Shown here one piece after another: positions 45,170 to 54,354 of a stretch of 64,000 bases of DNA. Source of the DNA: Cytobacillus pseudoceanisediminis (GTDB lineage Bacteria; Bacillota; Bacilli; Bacillales; Cytobacillaceae); assembly GCF_023516215.1 (NCBI RefSeq), contig NZ_CP097349.1:3534001-3598000 (forward strand), written 5' to 3'. Position 1 is the stretch's first letter. Every line of letters starts with the position of its first letter. The notes below the pieces were generated by a model. It was given only the letters and a program-made list of their open reading frames with translations, searched no databases and was not told where the DNA came from. The position numbers and the translations under genes are program-made.

Positions 45170-46261
45170 TTAAACCTTTAGTTTACCAGATACAAGCCGG
45201 GTCTCCATGATGTCAATAATCCGATTACCCACTTCCGCGGTAGATGCGGTTCCTCCCATATCCGGTGTAAGTGTCTCATCCTCGATCAGCAAATCCTCAA
45301 TGGCTCCAAGCACTTGTTTTCCATATTCCTCATAACCAAAAAAGTCAAGCATCTGACTGGCTGACCAAATGGAAGCAAGCGGATTGGCAATCCCCTTACC
45401 TGCAATATCAGGAGCAGAGCCATGAATAGGTTCAAACATGGAAGGATACTTTCTTTCAGGATTAATGTTGGCACCAGCGGCAAGCCCTATTCCTCCTGCA
45501 ATAGCAGCACCCAGGTCTGTTAATATATCGCCAAATAAATTGGAAGTGACGACCACTTCAAACCTCTTTGGATCCTTAACCATCAGCATGGCAGCGGCAT
45601 CTACAAGGTAGGAGGCTGTTTCCACATCAGGGTATTCAGAGCTTATTTCTTCAAAAACCTGATCCCAGAAAACCATTGAATAATTTAATGCGTTCGCCTT
45701 TGATATGCTTGTGAGAGACCTTCCTTCCTTACGAGCTGCTTCAAATGCATACCGAATGATTCTTTCCGTTCCTTTTCGGGAAAACACACTGTTTTGCAGG
45801 ACAACTTCATTTTGCTGCCCCTTAAACAGCCATTCACCAGCACCCGCATACTCTCCTTCGGTATTCTCACGGATAAAAAGCATATTTATCTCTTCCCGTT
45901 TTACATCCACTAAGGAAGTTTTTGCCCCTTTCAGTAAATGAACAGGCCGGATATTCACATATTGATCAAAATCTTTGCGGATTCTTAAAAGCAGATCCCA
46001 TAAAGAGATATGGTCAGGGACGCCGGGAAACCCGACTGCCCCCAAATAAATGGCATCAAACTTCTTTAATTCTTCCATGCCATTTTCATCCATCATCTTT
46101 CCGTGTTTCGCATAAAATTCACAGCCCCAAGGGAAATAAGTAAAATCAAAGCGGAAACCTGAATCCATCGCCGCCACTTTATTTAGTACTTTGATCCCTT
46201 CGCCAATCACTTCAGGTCCAATTCCATCACCTGCTATAACCGCAACTTTATAAATTTTCAC
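45170..46261 (-). CDS. Tartrate dehydrogenase/D-malate dehydrogenase (YcsA-like)
   Basis: 363-aa NAD-dependent beta-decarboxylating dehydrogenase of the isopropylmalate/isocitrate group. Motifs: VAVIAGDGIGPEVIGEGIKVL, FIRENTEGEYAGAGEW, SISKANALNYSMVFW and NLFGDILTDLGAAIAGGIGLAAGANI. Members oxidise tartrate or D-malate to pyruvate and CO2. In the Acinetobacter carnitine pathway this enzyme type handles D-malate produced from malic semialdehyde. It lies 18 nt downstream of the aldehyde dehydrogenase gene, which fits that sequence of reactions. Confidence 0.9.
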   Translation of the reverse strand: MKIYKVAVIAGDGIGPEVIGEGIKVLNKVAAMDSGFRFDFTYFPWGCEFYAKHGKMMDENGMEELKKFDAIYLGAVGFPGVPDHISLWDLLLRIRKDFDQYVNIRPVHLLKGAKTSLVDVKREEINMLFIRENTEGEYAGAGEWLFKGQQNEVVLQNSVFSRKGTERIIRYAFEAARKEGRSLTSISKANALNYSMVFWDQVFEEISSEYPDVETASYLVDAAAMLMVKDPKRFEVVVTSNLFGDILTDLGAAIAGGIGLAAGANINPERKYPSMFEPIHGSAPDIAGKGIANPLASIWSASQMLDFFGYEEYGKQVLGAIEDLLIEDETLTPDMGGTASTAEVGNRIIDIMETRLVSGKLKV

Positions 46262-46279
46262 AAAAATCTCCCTTTACCT

Positions 46280-47727
46280 TTAGTTATTATTCCAGACAAT
46301 TAATTTCATCTCGGTCATTTCTTCAACTGCATATTTGATGCCTTCCCGTCCGGTGCCGCTTTCCTTTACACCGCCATACGGCATCTGGTCAACACGGTAG
46401 GTTGGAACATCATTGATTATAACTCCGCCAACATGAAGTTCCTGCGAAGCAAAGAGGGCATGCTTCACATTATTTGTGTATATTCCCGCCTGCAGGCCAA
46501 ACCGCGAGTTGTTGACATGCTTTATGGCATCCTCAATGGAACTGAATTTGTTTACGACGACAACGGGAGCAAAGGCTTCCTGGCAGGATACTTTTAAATC
46601 ATGCTCCGCATTGATAATAATCGTAGGCTCAAGCACCCCATTTCGAAGGCTTCCTCCGGCTGCAATAGATGCATTCGTGCTTTTTGTTTCCTCAATCCAT
46701 CCTAGTACTCTATCAGCCTCTCCTTTTGAAATTAGAGAAGAAATATACGTATCCGGTGCAAGCGGATCGCCAACTTTCAGCTGCTTTGCTGCCTGAATAA
46801 ATTTTTCTGTGAATTCTTCATATACCTCTTCATGTGCATAGATGCGCTGAAGCGAAATACAAACCTGACCCTGATTCGAAAAAGCCCCCATTATGCAGCG
46901 GTCAATAATCTGGTCGACATCTGTATCTTTATCAATGATTAAGGCTGAATTCGATCCCAGCTCCAATGTTGTTTTCTTTAAGCCTGCTCTGCTGCGTATC
47001 CCAATCCCAACTTCCGGACTTCCTGTAAAGGTGACCATGCTGACCAGGTCATTTCTGACAATTTCTTCCCCTACTACACTTCCAGGACCGGTTATAACGT
47101 TTAACACACCCGGCGGCAGGCCTGCCTCTTCAAATAATTCGGCTATAAACAGTGCCGAGAGCGGTGTCTGTGAGGCTGGCTTCAAGACAACTGTATTCCC
47201 TGCGGCAATTGCCGGTCCTACCTTATGAGCTACAAGATTCATAGGGAAATTAAAAGGAGTTATGGCTCCTATGACCCCAATCGGCTCTCTCAATGTATAT
47301 CCAATACGGCCAACCCCGCCTGAAGCAGCATCAAAAGGAATCGTTTCCCCATGAATGCGCTTAGCTTCCTCAGCCGAAAATTTATACGTTTCGACCGTTC
47401 TGGCAACTTCCGCTTTTGAGAACATAATAGGTTTGGACGACTCTCGGGTAATGATCTCTGCAGCCTGATCCGCTTTTTCAATCAAAAGCGAAACGACTTT
47501 TTCTAAAATCTCAGCTCTCTTGTAAGCTGGCATTTTTGCCATCAAATGCCTGGATTCGTAAGCAGCTTCAATGGCCATTTCAGTCTGTTCTTTATTCGCC
47601 ATCGCGATTTGGGCAATTTCTTCCCCGGAATAAGGTGAAAAAAGAGATGCGTATCGATCTGTTTCTACTTTTTTCCATTAATCATTAAATACTTTTTTGC
47701 TGGCTGAACTCCGGTTATTTTACTCAT
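46280..47727 (-). pseudogene. Aldehyde dehydrogenase (candidate malic semialdehyde dehydrogenase), frameshifted
   Basis: 482-aa NAD(P)-dependent aldehyde dehydrogenase. ATG 47727 (GGAGG at 6 nt) gives MSKITGVQPAKKYLMINGKK. The frame breaks at six T (47669-47674); one more base reads VETDRYASLFSPYSGEEIAQ into the main frame. The catalytic core is complete: GVIGAITPFNFPMNLVAHKV, TFTGSPEVG, TLELGSNSALII (Glu) and NQGQVCISLQRI (nucleophile Cys). Its start overlaps the end of the Rieske gene by 8 bp, so the two are coupled. By context it would oxidise the semialdehyde left after removal of trimethylamine. Confidence 0.85.
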
Positions 47728-48804
47728 TTAGGGCCTCCAATACCATTTCATGAAATTGAACAATTGCTTTTTCTGAGGATGAATATCTGCCTTTGCTGAA
47801 AGCTCGGGAGCGAAAACCAATTTGTTCCAATTCTACCAATTCAATATCTTCCGAGCGGACTTGCTCCGCAAACGTCATTAAATCCTTTTCCGCCTGGGAC
47901 AGGTTCTCATCACGGAAATAATATGTGTAGACAGCCATGGATGTTTCATGATCAATCGGAATAATTTGAATGGTCGCCATATTGCCTGGCCCCGGATAAA
48001 TGGTCAGCATCAGATTTGGCCATAGCCAGTAGAATTGGCCGCCTTGCATTTCGGCATCATTTAAATCAACTGTTCCATATTTTTTATCTGGCTTGACAAT
48101 TGTCCCTTGCATGGAATAATTCTCACACGTAATAATCTGATAATCATTCATATCAAGTGCAGCAACGAAGCTTGGATGTGCAACATGGCAGTGGTCACAC
48201 TCCAGGTAGTTATCCATAAAAGCCTTCCAGTTCGCTTTAAATGTACGTGTTTTTTGGCTGGTTCTTTTTAGTTCGCTTAAAAAGGAATTCTTGCTCAACC
48301 TTTCAAAGAAATCTCCATATGACTCACTTAATGGCTTTGCATTGTCATCCAAATTTACAAAGATAAGTGATTCCAAAATTTCCATCCGCACCGAACGCAG
48401 ACAGGCATCCTTTACACAAGCCTCGTCTTCCCCTCTAAAGTTAGGCGCTTTATTCAGCTGGCCATCAAGCTTAAATGTCCATCCATGATAAGAACATTGG
48501 AGAATCTTTTTATTCCCGGCTGCATTTTTTTCAAGCTTTGTTGCCCGATGTGGACAAACATTGTAAAAGGCACGGACTACTTCATCTTTACCGCGGTTTA
48601 CGATAATAGGCTCGCCGGCCACTTCTGCAGTAAAGAAATCTCCAGCCTTTTCCACCTGACTAACATGTCCTACGAGCTGCCAGGACCTTGAAAACACAAG
48701 GTCCATCTCTTTTCCAGAACTTTGGGATCTGTGTATTTGTCATAGGTTAAGGTTCTTTCAAATGTACGATTTGTTGCATTTTGCACTTTATTGTAAGCAG
48801 TCAT
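47720..48804 (-). pseudogene. Rieske-type oxygenase alpha subunit (CntA/YeaW-like), frameshifted
   Basis: 361-aa terminal oxygenase. ATG 48804 (AAGGAGAC upstream) begins MTAYNKVQNATNRTFERTLT. A missing base at four T (48710-48713) splits KVLEKE from MDLVFSRSWQLVGHVSQVEK. The Rieske 2Fe-2S site is NVCPHRATKLEKN ... LQCSYHGWTFKLDG. The mononuclear iron site is DNYLECDHCHVAHPSF with Glu where most Rieske oxygenases have the bridging Asp, a feature reported for carnitine monooxygenase CntA. The predicted reaction is C-N cleavage of carnitine or gamma-butyrobetaine to trimethylamine and a semialdehyde. Choline or betaine oxygenases are alternatives. Confidence 0.82.
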
Positions 48805-48835
48805 GATTTGTCTCCTTCTTAAATGAATTTTTCCT

Positions 48836-49855
48836 TTAGATTGCTGAACCGGTTTTTTCCTTATCTGCCATAATGCTTGTACTATGGAGCGGCTGGACCT
48901 TTGAACCTGGATCAATATAAACCTTTGCATTGCTGACAGCTGTCGGCGCTTCCCCAAATCCGCTGGCTATAAGCTTTACTTTGCCTTCATAGGTACAGAT
49001 GTCACCTGCCGCATAGATTCCTGGAATATTCGTTTCCATTTTGGAGTTTACCAGGATCGCATTTTTCTCTATTTCCAACCCCCACTCTTTAATGGGGCCT
49101 AATGAAGATACAAATCCAAAATTCACTAGTACATCATCTGCCGGGATGAGCATTGTCTCCCCGCTAGCCGTGTTTTCTACCATTACGTTTTCAATTTCTT
49201 CTGCACCTGCCAGCTCCACTGGAATATAAGGTGTCAGCATTTCCACACTGGAATGTCTCAATCGTTCCACACTATGCTCATGCGCCCGGAACTTATCTCT
49301 CCTATGAATGAGCGTTACCTTGCCGGCAATCGGCTCAAGCATCAGAGCCCAGTCAACCGCTGAATCCCCTCCACCAAAGATCACAACCTTTTTGCCGGCA
49401 AACTGATTTAAGTCTTGGACAAAATAATGAAGATTTTTATTTTCAAATTTGTCCTCGCTGCCGATATTTAATTTCCTTGGCTGGAAAGCACCGTTCCCTG
49501 CCGTAATAATCACTGCCTTCGTATAATGGGTCCCTTTATTCGTGTGAATCGCAAATGATTGATCAGACAGGCGGACGATGCCTTCCACTGATTCCCCTAA
49601 GCAGACAGATGGATTAAATTGATTCATTTGCTTTATCAAATTATCTATCAGTTCCTGAGCTCTTATCTTAGGAAAACCAGCTATGTCATAAATATATTTT
49701 TCCGGATATAGTGCTGATAATTGTCCGCCCAGCTGCGGAAGACTCTCAATAATTTTCACCGAAGCCTGGCGCATACCAGTGTAAAAAGCTGTAAAAAGAC
49801 CAACTGGGCCTCCGCCTATAATGGTGATATCGAAAGCATCTGGATAATTGCCCAT
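48836..49855 (-). CDS. Ferredoxin/flavodoxin-NADP reductase (YumC-type)
   Basis: 339-aa thioredoxin-reductase-like FAD enzyme without the redox CxxC. FAD site [45 protein letters not shown] site [17 protein letters not shown] and C-terminal [18 protein letters not shown]. YumC-type reductases pass electrons from NADPH to ferredoxin or flavodoxin. First gene of the operon behind a sigma-54 promoter and 31 nt ahead of the Rieske gene, so it probably supplies the oxygenase. No CntB-type flavin/2Fe-2S reductase and no ferredoxin gene is present here. Confidence 0.92.
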   Translation of the reverse strand: MGNYPDAFDITIIGGGPVGLFTAFYTGMRQASVKIIESLPQLGGQLSALYPEKYIYDIAGFPKIRAQELIDNLIKQMNQFNPSVCLGESVEGIVRLSDQSFAIHTNKGTHYTKAVIITAGNGAFQPRKLNIGSEDKFENKNLHYFVQDLNQFAGKKVVIFGGGDSAVDWALMLEPIAGKVTLIHRRDKFRAHEHSVERLRHSSVEMLTPYIPVELAGAEEIENVMVENTASGETMLIPADDVLVNFGFVSSLGPIKEWGLEIEKNAILVNSKMETNIPGIYAAGDICTYEGKVKLIASGFGEAPTAVSNAKVYIDPGSKVQPLHSTSIMADKEKTGSAI

Positions 49856-49894
49856 TCCTGAACCTCCTTTATATCGTTCTATACACCTTTTTAA

Positions 49895-49910
49895 TGCAAG
49901 TACTGTGCCA
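49895..49910 (-). promoter_or_regulatory. Sigma-54 (SigL) promoter of the catabolic operon
   Basis: On the reverse strand TGGCACAGTACTTGCA is an exact TGGCAC-N5-TTGCA match (-24/-12). It lies 40 nt upstream of the reductase start and faces a divergent enhancer-binding protein gene. Confidence 0.9.
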
Positions 49911-49964
49911 ATAGTGAAAACCCTTAATAATTAAACAAACAATTGAAAATTTACTGAAAAATAT

Positions 49965-49996
49965 CAGATATTGAGTTAAAATATACTCAATATCTG
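49965..49996. promoter_or_regulatory. Upstream activator palindrome for the enhancer-binding protein
   Basis: Perfect inverted repeat CAGATATTGAGT / ACTCAATATCTG with an 8-nt centre, about 55-100 bp upstream of the sigma-54 promoter and 40 bp before the regulator start. Confidence 0.75.
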
Positions 49997-50036
49997 GTAT
50001 TCTTGAATCAAAAATGACTCAGGAGGGCTTCACCGA

Positions 50037-51422
50037 ATGAAAATGCCAACAAATACAGGCAATGTAGAAATGACATTGGGAACCTTGTTAAAAATTCTTG
50101 ATTATTCTTCTGATGAAATCTTCGTTTTAGATGGTGAAATGCGGATTCTATATGTGAATAAAGTATGTGAGAGGCACTATGGACTTAAGCCAAGGGATGT
50201 AATTGGAAAGTACAATGTGGAACTTTTTGAAAAGGGCTACTGGAAGCCTTCTATTGTTCCTGAGGTATATCGGCGGAAAGAGCCGTGCTACTTAAGACAG
50301 CAGACATATATCGGGGCAGAGCTCATGACTACGGCCATCCCGATCTTAAATAACAAAAACGAAATTGAACTGGTTGTCATCACCTCTACGGAAATACAAA
50401 AAATTAATATGGTGAATGCAAGGGAGGATAAAATCGAGTCAAAATCGACTCAGCATGAAGAAAAGGAAATAACAATTGTAACCAACAGCGGAGAGATTAA
50501 AGAAATATTGGAGTTTTGTAAAAAAGTAGCTCCAACAGATTCAAATATTCTTATTCTGGGAGAATCCGGAACCGGAAAGGGTGCCTTTTCTCAATATATT
50601 CACAAAGTCAGCAACCGGAATAAAGGGCCATTTCTTGCCATCAATTGCGCTGCCATTCCGGAAGAACTATTGGAGTCCGAACTATTTGGCTATTCAAAAG
50701 GCGCCTTCACCGGGGCAAATAAATTAGGAAAACAAGGATTAATTGAAGCAGCGGACGGCGGCACCCTCTTCCTGGACGAAATCGGAGAAATGCCCCTTTC
50801 CGTACAGGCAAAACTGCTTCAGCTCATACAGGAGAAACAGTTCATCCCTGTCGGAAGCAGCGAAATAAAGAAAGTGGATGTCCGCATCATAGCGGCAACT
50901 AATCAGAATCTGACCACTATGATTGAAAACAAATCATTTAGAGAAGACTTATTTTATCGTTTAAATGTAATTGATATTCATCTGCCGCCATTGCGGGAAA
51001 GAAGGGAAGATATCATTCCGCTCACCTATAATTTCCTGAATAAATTTAACCAAAAATATAAAGAGAATAAAGTCATTTCTGAAGAGTGCCTTAATGTTCT
51101 TACTCACTATTCCTGGCCGGGAAATGTGCGCCAGCTCGAAAACCTGATTGAAAGATTAGTCATTATCAGCAATTCCATTATTCAGGTCTCTGATCTCCCT
51201 GACATGATCAAGGAAAATACTCATCAAGCAGTATACCCATCTCATTCCACTAGCCTGGACAAAGCTCTGGATGAAACCAAAAGGATTCTGGTAAGAAGAT
51301 CGTATCAGACCCATAAATCCTCCAGAAAAGTGGCAAACGACCTTGGCATCAGCCAAACGAAAGCAGCCAGGCTGATTAAAGAGTATTGCGGAGCAGAGGG
51401 ACAGGTTCCTCATCCCTATTGA
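50037..51422 (+). CDS. PAS-domain sigma-54-dependent enhancer-binding regulator
   Basis: 461-aa activator. PAS sensor domain (ILDYSSDEIFVLDGEMRILYVNKVCERHYG, residues 17-120), AAA+ domain with Walker A GESGTGKG, the sigma-54 contact motif YSKGAFTGA, Walker B GGTLFLDEIGEM, the RLNVIDIHLPPLRERREDI block and WPGNVRQLENLI. The C-terminal Fis-type helix-turn-helix is SSRKVANDLGISQTKAARLIKEY. Ribosome site AGGAGGG at 9 nt. Divergent from the Rieske operon, whose sigma-54 promoter it should activate. Its last residues after EYCGAE are encoded by a dispersed repeat. Confidence 0.94.
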   Translation: MKMPTNTGNVEMTLGTLLKILDYSSDEIFVLDGEMRILYVNKVCERHYGLKPRDVIGKYNVELFEKGYWKPSIVPEVYRRKEPCYLRQQTYIGAELMTTAIPILNNKNEIELVVITSTEIQKINMVNAREDKIESKSTQHEEKEITIVTNSGEIKEILEFCKKVAPTDSNILILGESGTGKGAFSQYIHKVSNRNKGPFLAINCAAIPEELLESELFGYSKGAFTGANKLGKQGLIEAADGGTLFLDEIGEMPLSVQAKLLQLIQEKQFIPVGSSEIKKVDVRIIAATNQNLTTMIENKSFREDLFYRLNVIDIHLPPLRERREDIIPLTYNFLNKFNQKYKENKVISEECLNVLTHYSWPGNVRQLENLIERLVIISNSIIQVSDLPDMIKENTHQAVYPSHSTSLDKALDETKRILVRRSYQTHKSSRKVANDLGISQTKAARLIKEYCGAEGQVPHPY

Positions 51423-51448
51423 AAATTGGGGCAGTATTCCTGTCCCCT
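51399..51448. repeat. GGGACA/TGTCCCC dispersed repeat, copy 5 (overlaps a gene end)
   Basis: GGGACAGGTTCCTCATCCC followed by GGGGCAGTATTCCTGTCCCC. The first unit encodes the last codons and stop of the enhancer-binding protein. Confidence 0.7.
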
Positions 51449-51467
51449 TCTCAAATTATAAAGGTTT

Positions 51468-52326
51468 TAATAACTCACTTTTATTCAGTTCTAAGTGATT
51501 AATAATCTCAGGAAGCTGAGAGTCATTGCGGTGAATTAATTCTTCATTTAGTACGGGTTTCTCTTGAACAAACTCTTTCCACTCATCCCCAGTCGTATAC
51601 AGTATGTATTTCGTTGGTTAAATTCGGCTTATCATAGATTTTAAGGAAACTTTCAATACCATATTCATGAATAAGGAAGCTCGAAAATGAAGCAGATTCA
51701 ATATAAGCCAGCCACCTTAAAGAATGAGAGTCTTTATTTGGGTTTAAATATGAAAAAATTTCATCCTTCTGCAGAAGTGTTTCCAGAGGCAGCATAACTT
51801 CTTGCATCATTAAATAGTTCATGATGCCATGGATATCTCCCTTATAATTAGGAAATACTTTTTCGTCCGAATAGGAATCCTGCATAAAAATCGCCAGACC
51901 TTCTTGTGTAACATGGTCATGATTATGGCCAAATAATACATGAGTAAGTTCGTGAACGAGAGGATAATCTCCATCTTTCACCCAATAAAGGTGTATAGTA
52001 TTCCCGCTTGAATAACTTACCTTTTCCTCTTTATATAGATGTAAATATATTTTAGATGGGGAGAGAATTGAAATATTTTTCTTTTGCAGATGATTGTAGT
52101 AATCGAGGGTTTCTTCCTTAATTGCTTTTAATGCATCTTCGGAAAAATTTCCTTTATTAAAAGTAACAATTTCTATTTTTCCATCGTCTGTTTTAAAGTT
52201 TTTTAGATTACTCTGTTCAGTTGAAACTGCTTTTTCGGAAGTAACCGGATCTGAATCAGAGTGGCTGCAGCCAGTCATCAAAAACAGCAAAAATACAAAA
52301 CAGCTGATTTTTATTGATCTGCTCAA
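51468..52326 (-). pseudogene. Lipoprotein with HExxH metallopeptidase motif, frameshifted
   Basis: About 285 aa. TTG 52326 (GGTGGAG upstream) starts a lipoprotein signal with lipobox MTGC. The central region carries a gluzincin-like zinc site, PLVHELTHVLFGH with a downstream EGLAIFMQ Glu. The frame ends early after YDW at TGGGGATGA; removing one G (run at 51587-51590) continues DEWKEFVQEKPVLNEELIH and ends at 51468. This is the only break in the window that needs a base removed rather than added. Probably a surface peptidase of unknown target. Confidence 0.7.
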
Positions 52327-52348
52327 TTTATCTCCACCTTTCTAAATA

Positions 52349-52644
52349 TTAGTGAGGTATTGAATGTGTTATCAAATAAAAAACCATTAATATACTAAAC
52401 CCGCATAGCAAAATTAAAATCGCATAAAAAACTTTCCTCCATAATCCGCCTATGAAGTAGACACTTACTAAAAAATAATAGATTAGTACACACCCAAAAA
52501 TAAACAAAAGAAATTCTTTGGTTGATTCCTTTAAGGCAGCGGCGCCGTCACATTTGTTAAAGCCAATCCCCCGAAAATAAATAGGCCTATACCATATAAA
52601 AATTTTTTCAGGCTTACTCCACTTTTATCTTTTTGAGTTTTCAA
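52349..52644 (-). pseudogene. Small membrane protein (about 98 aa), frameshifted
   Basis: TTG 52644 (GGGGTGGG upstream) begins MKTQKDKSGVSLKKFLYGIG. The frame breaks at five C (52568-52572). One more base continues GGIGFNKCDGAAALKESTKE and two further hydrophobic segments (FLLFIFGCVLIYYFLVSVYF and AILILLCGFSILMVFYLI), ending THSIPH. Three membrane helices; no family recognised. It lies 22 nt upstream of the lipoprotein gene on the same strand, so they may be co-expressed. Confidence 0.6.
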
Positions 52645-52712
52645 GATACCCACCCCTCATAAGTAATGGTACGAATTCCCATAGAAAAGGTTTCATTAAA
52701 CTCCCTTTTTTT

Positions 52713-52740
52713 GCATATTTCAAACGGAGGCAGCATATAA
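52713..52740 (+). promoter_or_regulatory. Possible sigma-E promoter for cwlJ
   Basis: GCATATTT, 13 nt, then CATATAA resembles the sporulation sigma-E pattern. cwlJ is sigma-E dependent in B. subtilis. The 180-nt leader, which includes a GGGGTG/CACCCC hairpin near 52813-52842, makes this tentative. Confidence 0.3.
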
Positions 52741-52920
52741 ATTAGGTAGCTTATTTAAATAGAGCTCGAAGCAGTTAAGCCACACTAACTGTTTATATAT
52801 CCGTAATAAGGGGTGCTGAACACGCAATGCGGTTTGCACCCCCAATTAATATTTCTTCCTTTGAACCCGTTAGCATGTTTACAGGATTTCTTAATACAAT
52901 TCTTTTAGAGGTGATAAAAA

Positions 52921-53358
52921 GTGCCAAGAGTACAATATACCGACAGTGACGTGGCTTTAATGGCAAGGATGATGAGGGCAGAAGCCGAAGGTGAAGGAAA
53001 ACTGGGGATGCTTATGGTCGGAAATGTTATAGTCAATCGAAGAGCGGCTGATTGCCTCGATTTTGTAGGTCTCCGGACAATACCTCAAGTCATATTTCAA
53101 GTGCAGGGAGGAAATTACTCTTTTGAAGCCGTACAGAAAGGAAATGTTTTTTACAACAGGGCCAGAGGTGTAGAGAAACGATTGGCTAAACAAACCTTAG
53201 ACTATTGGAGGCAGCATCCTTCCAAGTTTGCTCTCTGGTATTTCAATCCATATGCTCCATGTCCGCCAACATGGTACGATCAGCCTTTTTCAGGACAATT
53301 CAAACAGCATTGCTATTATGAACCCCAAGCTAATACATGTGAAAGTGTTTATAGGTGA
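52921..53358 (+). CDS. cwlJ: Spore cortex-lytic hydrolase CwlJ
   Basis: 145-aa SleB/CwlJ-type peptidoglycan hydrolase that degrades spore cortex muramic-lactam during germination. Family blocks: DVALMARMMRAEAEGEGKLGM with the catalytic Glu, LMVGNVIVNRRAADC, GLRTIPQVIFQ and FALWYFNPYAPCPPTWYDQPF. GTG 52921 with GAGGTGATAAAAA upstream. No signal peptide, as in B. subtilis CwlJ, which is made in the mother cell and placed in the coat. The usual partner gerQ is not adjacent. Strong evidence that the host forms spores. Confidence 0.93.
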   Translation: MPRVQYTDSDVALMARMMRAEAEGEGKLGMLMVGNVIVNRRAADCLDFVGLRTIPQVIFQVQGGNYSFEAVQKGNVFYNRARGVEKRLAKQTLDYWRQHPSKFALWYFNPYAPCPPTWYDQPFSGQFKQHCYYEPQANTCESVYR

Positions 53359-53426
53359 CCATACCCCCACGTTTAGTGGGGGATATTTGCCTTCCTTTAG
53401 TGTATGTAAGTCCCAAAAGAAAGCTC

Positions 53427-54023
53427 TTAGTTACTATCCACTTTCTCAAGGGCATCCGCATAATAATCATCTATTACCAGCATCGGTTCCTTTATAGATT
53501 CCAGGAGTCTTTCTACATTGACAGATTCCTTTTCCAGTTCTTCGCTAACACTGCTATAAACTGTAATAACCGCTTCTATTCTTTCTGTTTCTTCCTTACT
53601 CATACGATATGATTGATTTTCAAGAAACTTATCCGTCATGCCATTTATAAACCCATCAACACGAAATAAGCTATATTGAAGCAAGTTCCAATCAGGTGCA
53701 TCCTCTCCCATATCAAAAACAGACATGGCAGACAAATAGGAATTGATACTTCTGCTCTCTCCGTTCACAACTCTCCATGAATTATATAACTCGTCTTTCC
53801 ACTCATCCTCTTTCTCAATAGGTATCTGAACAAATTCCTCAAGCCAGTGAGCCGAATTATCGCCTACTGCAGCTATGGACCTCAAATGTGCATAATTCCT
53901 TTCCTGGCTTTGTTTTATAAAGTGCCTGTATCCGAGATTTATATAAATGCTATAAACAAAAGCTGACACCAATAATATAAATAACATTCTCTTAAAATAC
54001 TTTTTCGCATTTGTCTTCTTCAT
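53427..54023 (-). CDS. Membrane-anchored protein of unknown function
   Basis: 198 aa. ATG 54023 with AAAGGGGG at about 5-nt spacing gives MKKTNAKKYFKRMLFILLVS followed by a single N-terminal helix. An extracytoplasmic, acidic, mostly helical domain follows (EEFVQIPIEKEDEWKDELYN, EETERIEAVITVYSSVSEEL, MLVIDDYYADALEKVDSN). No family recognised; no enzyme motif visible. It may be a surface or sporulation protein given the neighbouring cwlJ, but that is only proximity. Confidence 0.7.
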   Translation of the reverse strand: MKKTNAKKYFKRMLFILLVSAFVYSIYINLGYRHFIKQSQERNYAHLRSIAAVGDNSAHWLEEFVQIPIEKEDEWKDELYNSWRVVNGESRSINSYLSAMSVFDMGEDAPDWNLLQYSLFRVDGFINGMTDKFLENQSYRMSKEETERIEAVITVYSSVSEELEKESVNVERLLESIKEPMLVIDDYYADALEKVDSN

Positions 54024-54111
54024 CAAATCCCCCTTTGCATCCATCGTTCCAAAAATAAAAAGCCGCCCTTCTGGCAGCTGACTAACTAGCAAAATTGATT
54101 AACACTGCTCC

Positions 54112-54240
54112 CTAATAAAGAAAACTCATAGTAAGAAAAACGAATGCAAATGTGGACATCGCTTTTGGCAATTTACCGTATGTATAAATGAATATACACC
54201 CAATTACAATGTGGATAATAGCAAAAAGGATTAGGTTCAT
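54112..54240 (-). CDS. 42-aa membrane protein
   Basis: ATG 54240 with GAGGCGG upstream encodes 42 residues: helix 1 NLILFAIIHIVIGCIFIYTY, a short basic turn (GKLPKA), helix 2 STFAFVFLTMSFLY. Hairpin-like two-helix membrane protein. No family recognised. Supported by its ribosome site and composition. Confidence 0.55.
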   Translation of the reverse strand: MNLILFAIIHIVIGCIFIYTYGKLPKAMSTFAFVFLTMSFLY

Positions 54241-54354
54241 TTTTCCGCCTCTTTACTGAATGGTATTAATAAAAATGGAACGTAACCCCAGATCGAATAA
54301 AAATAGCCGCCTTTTTCTCGAAGAACTACTTATCAAAACAATCCATTATTCTTA

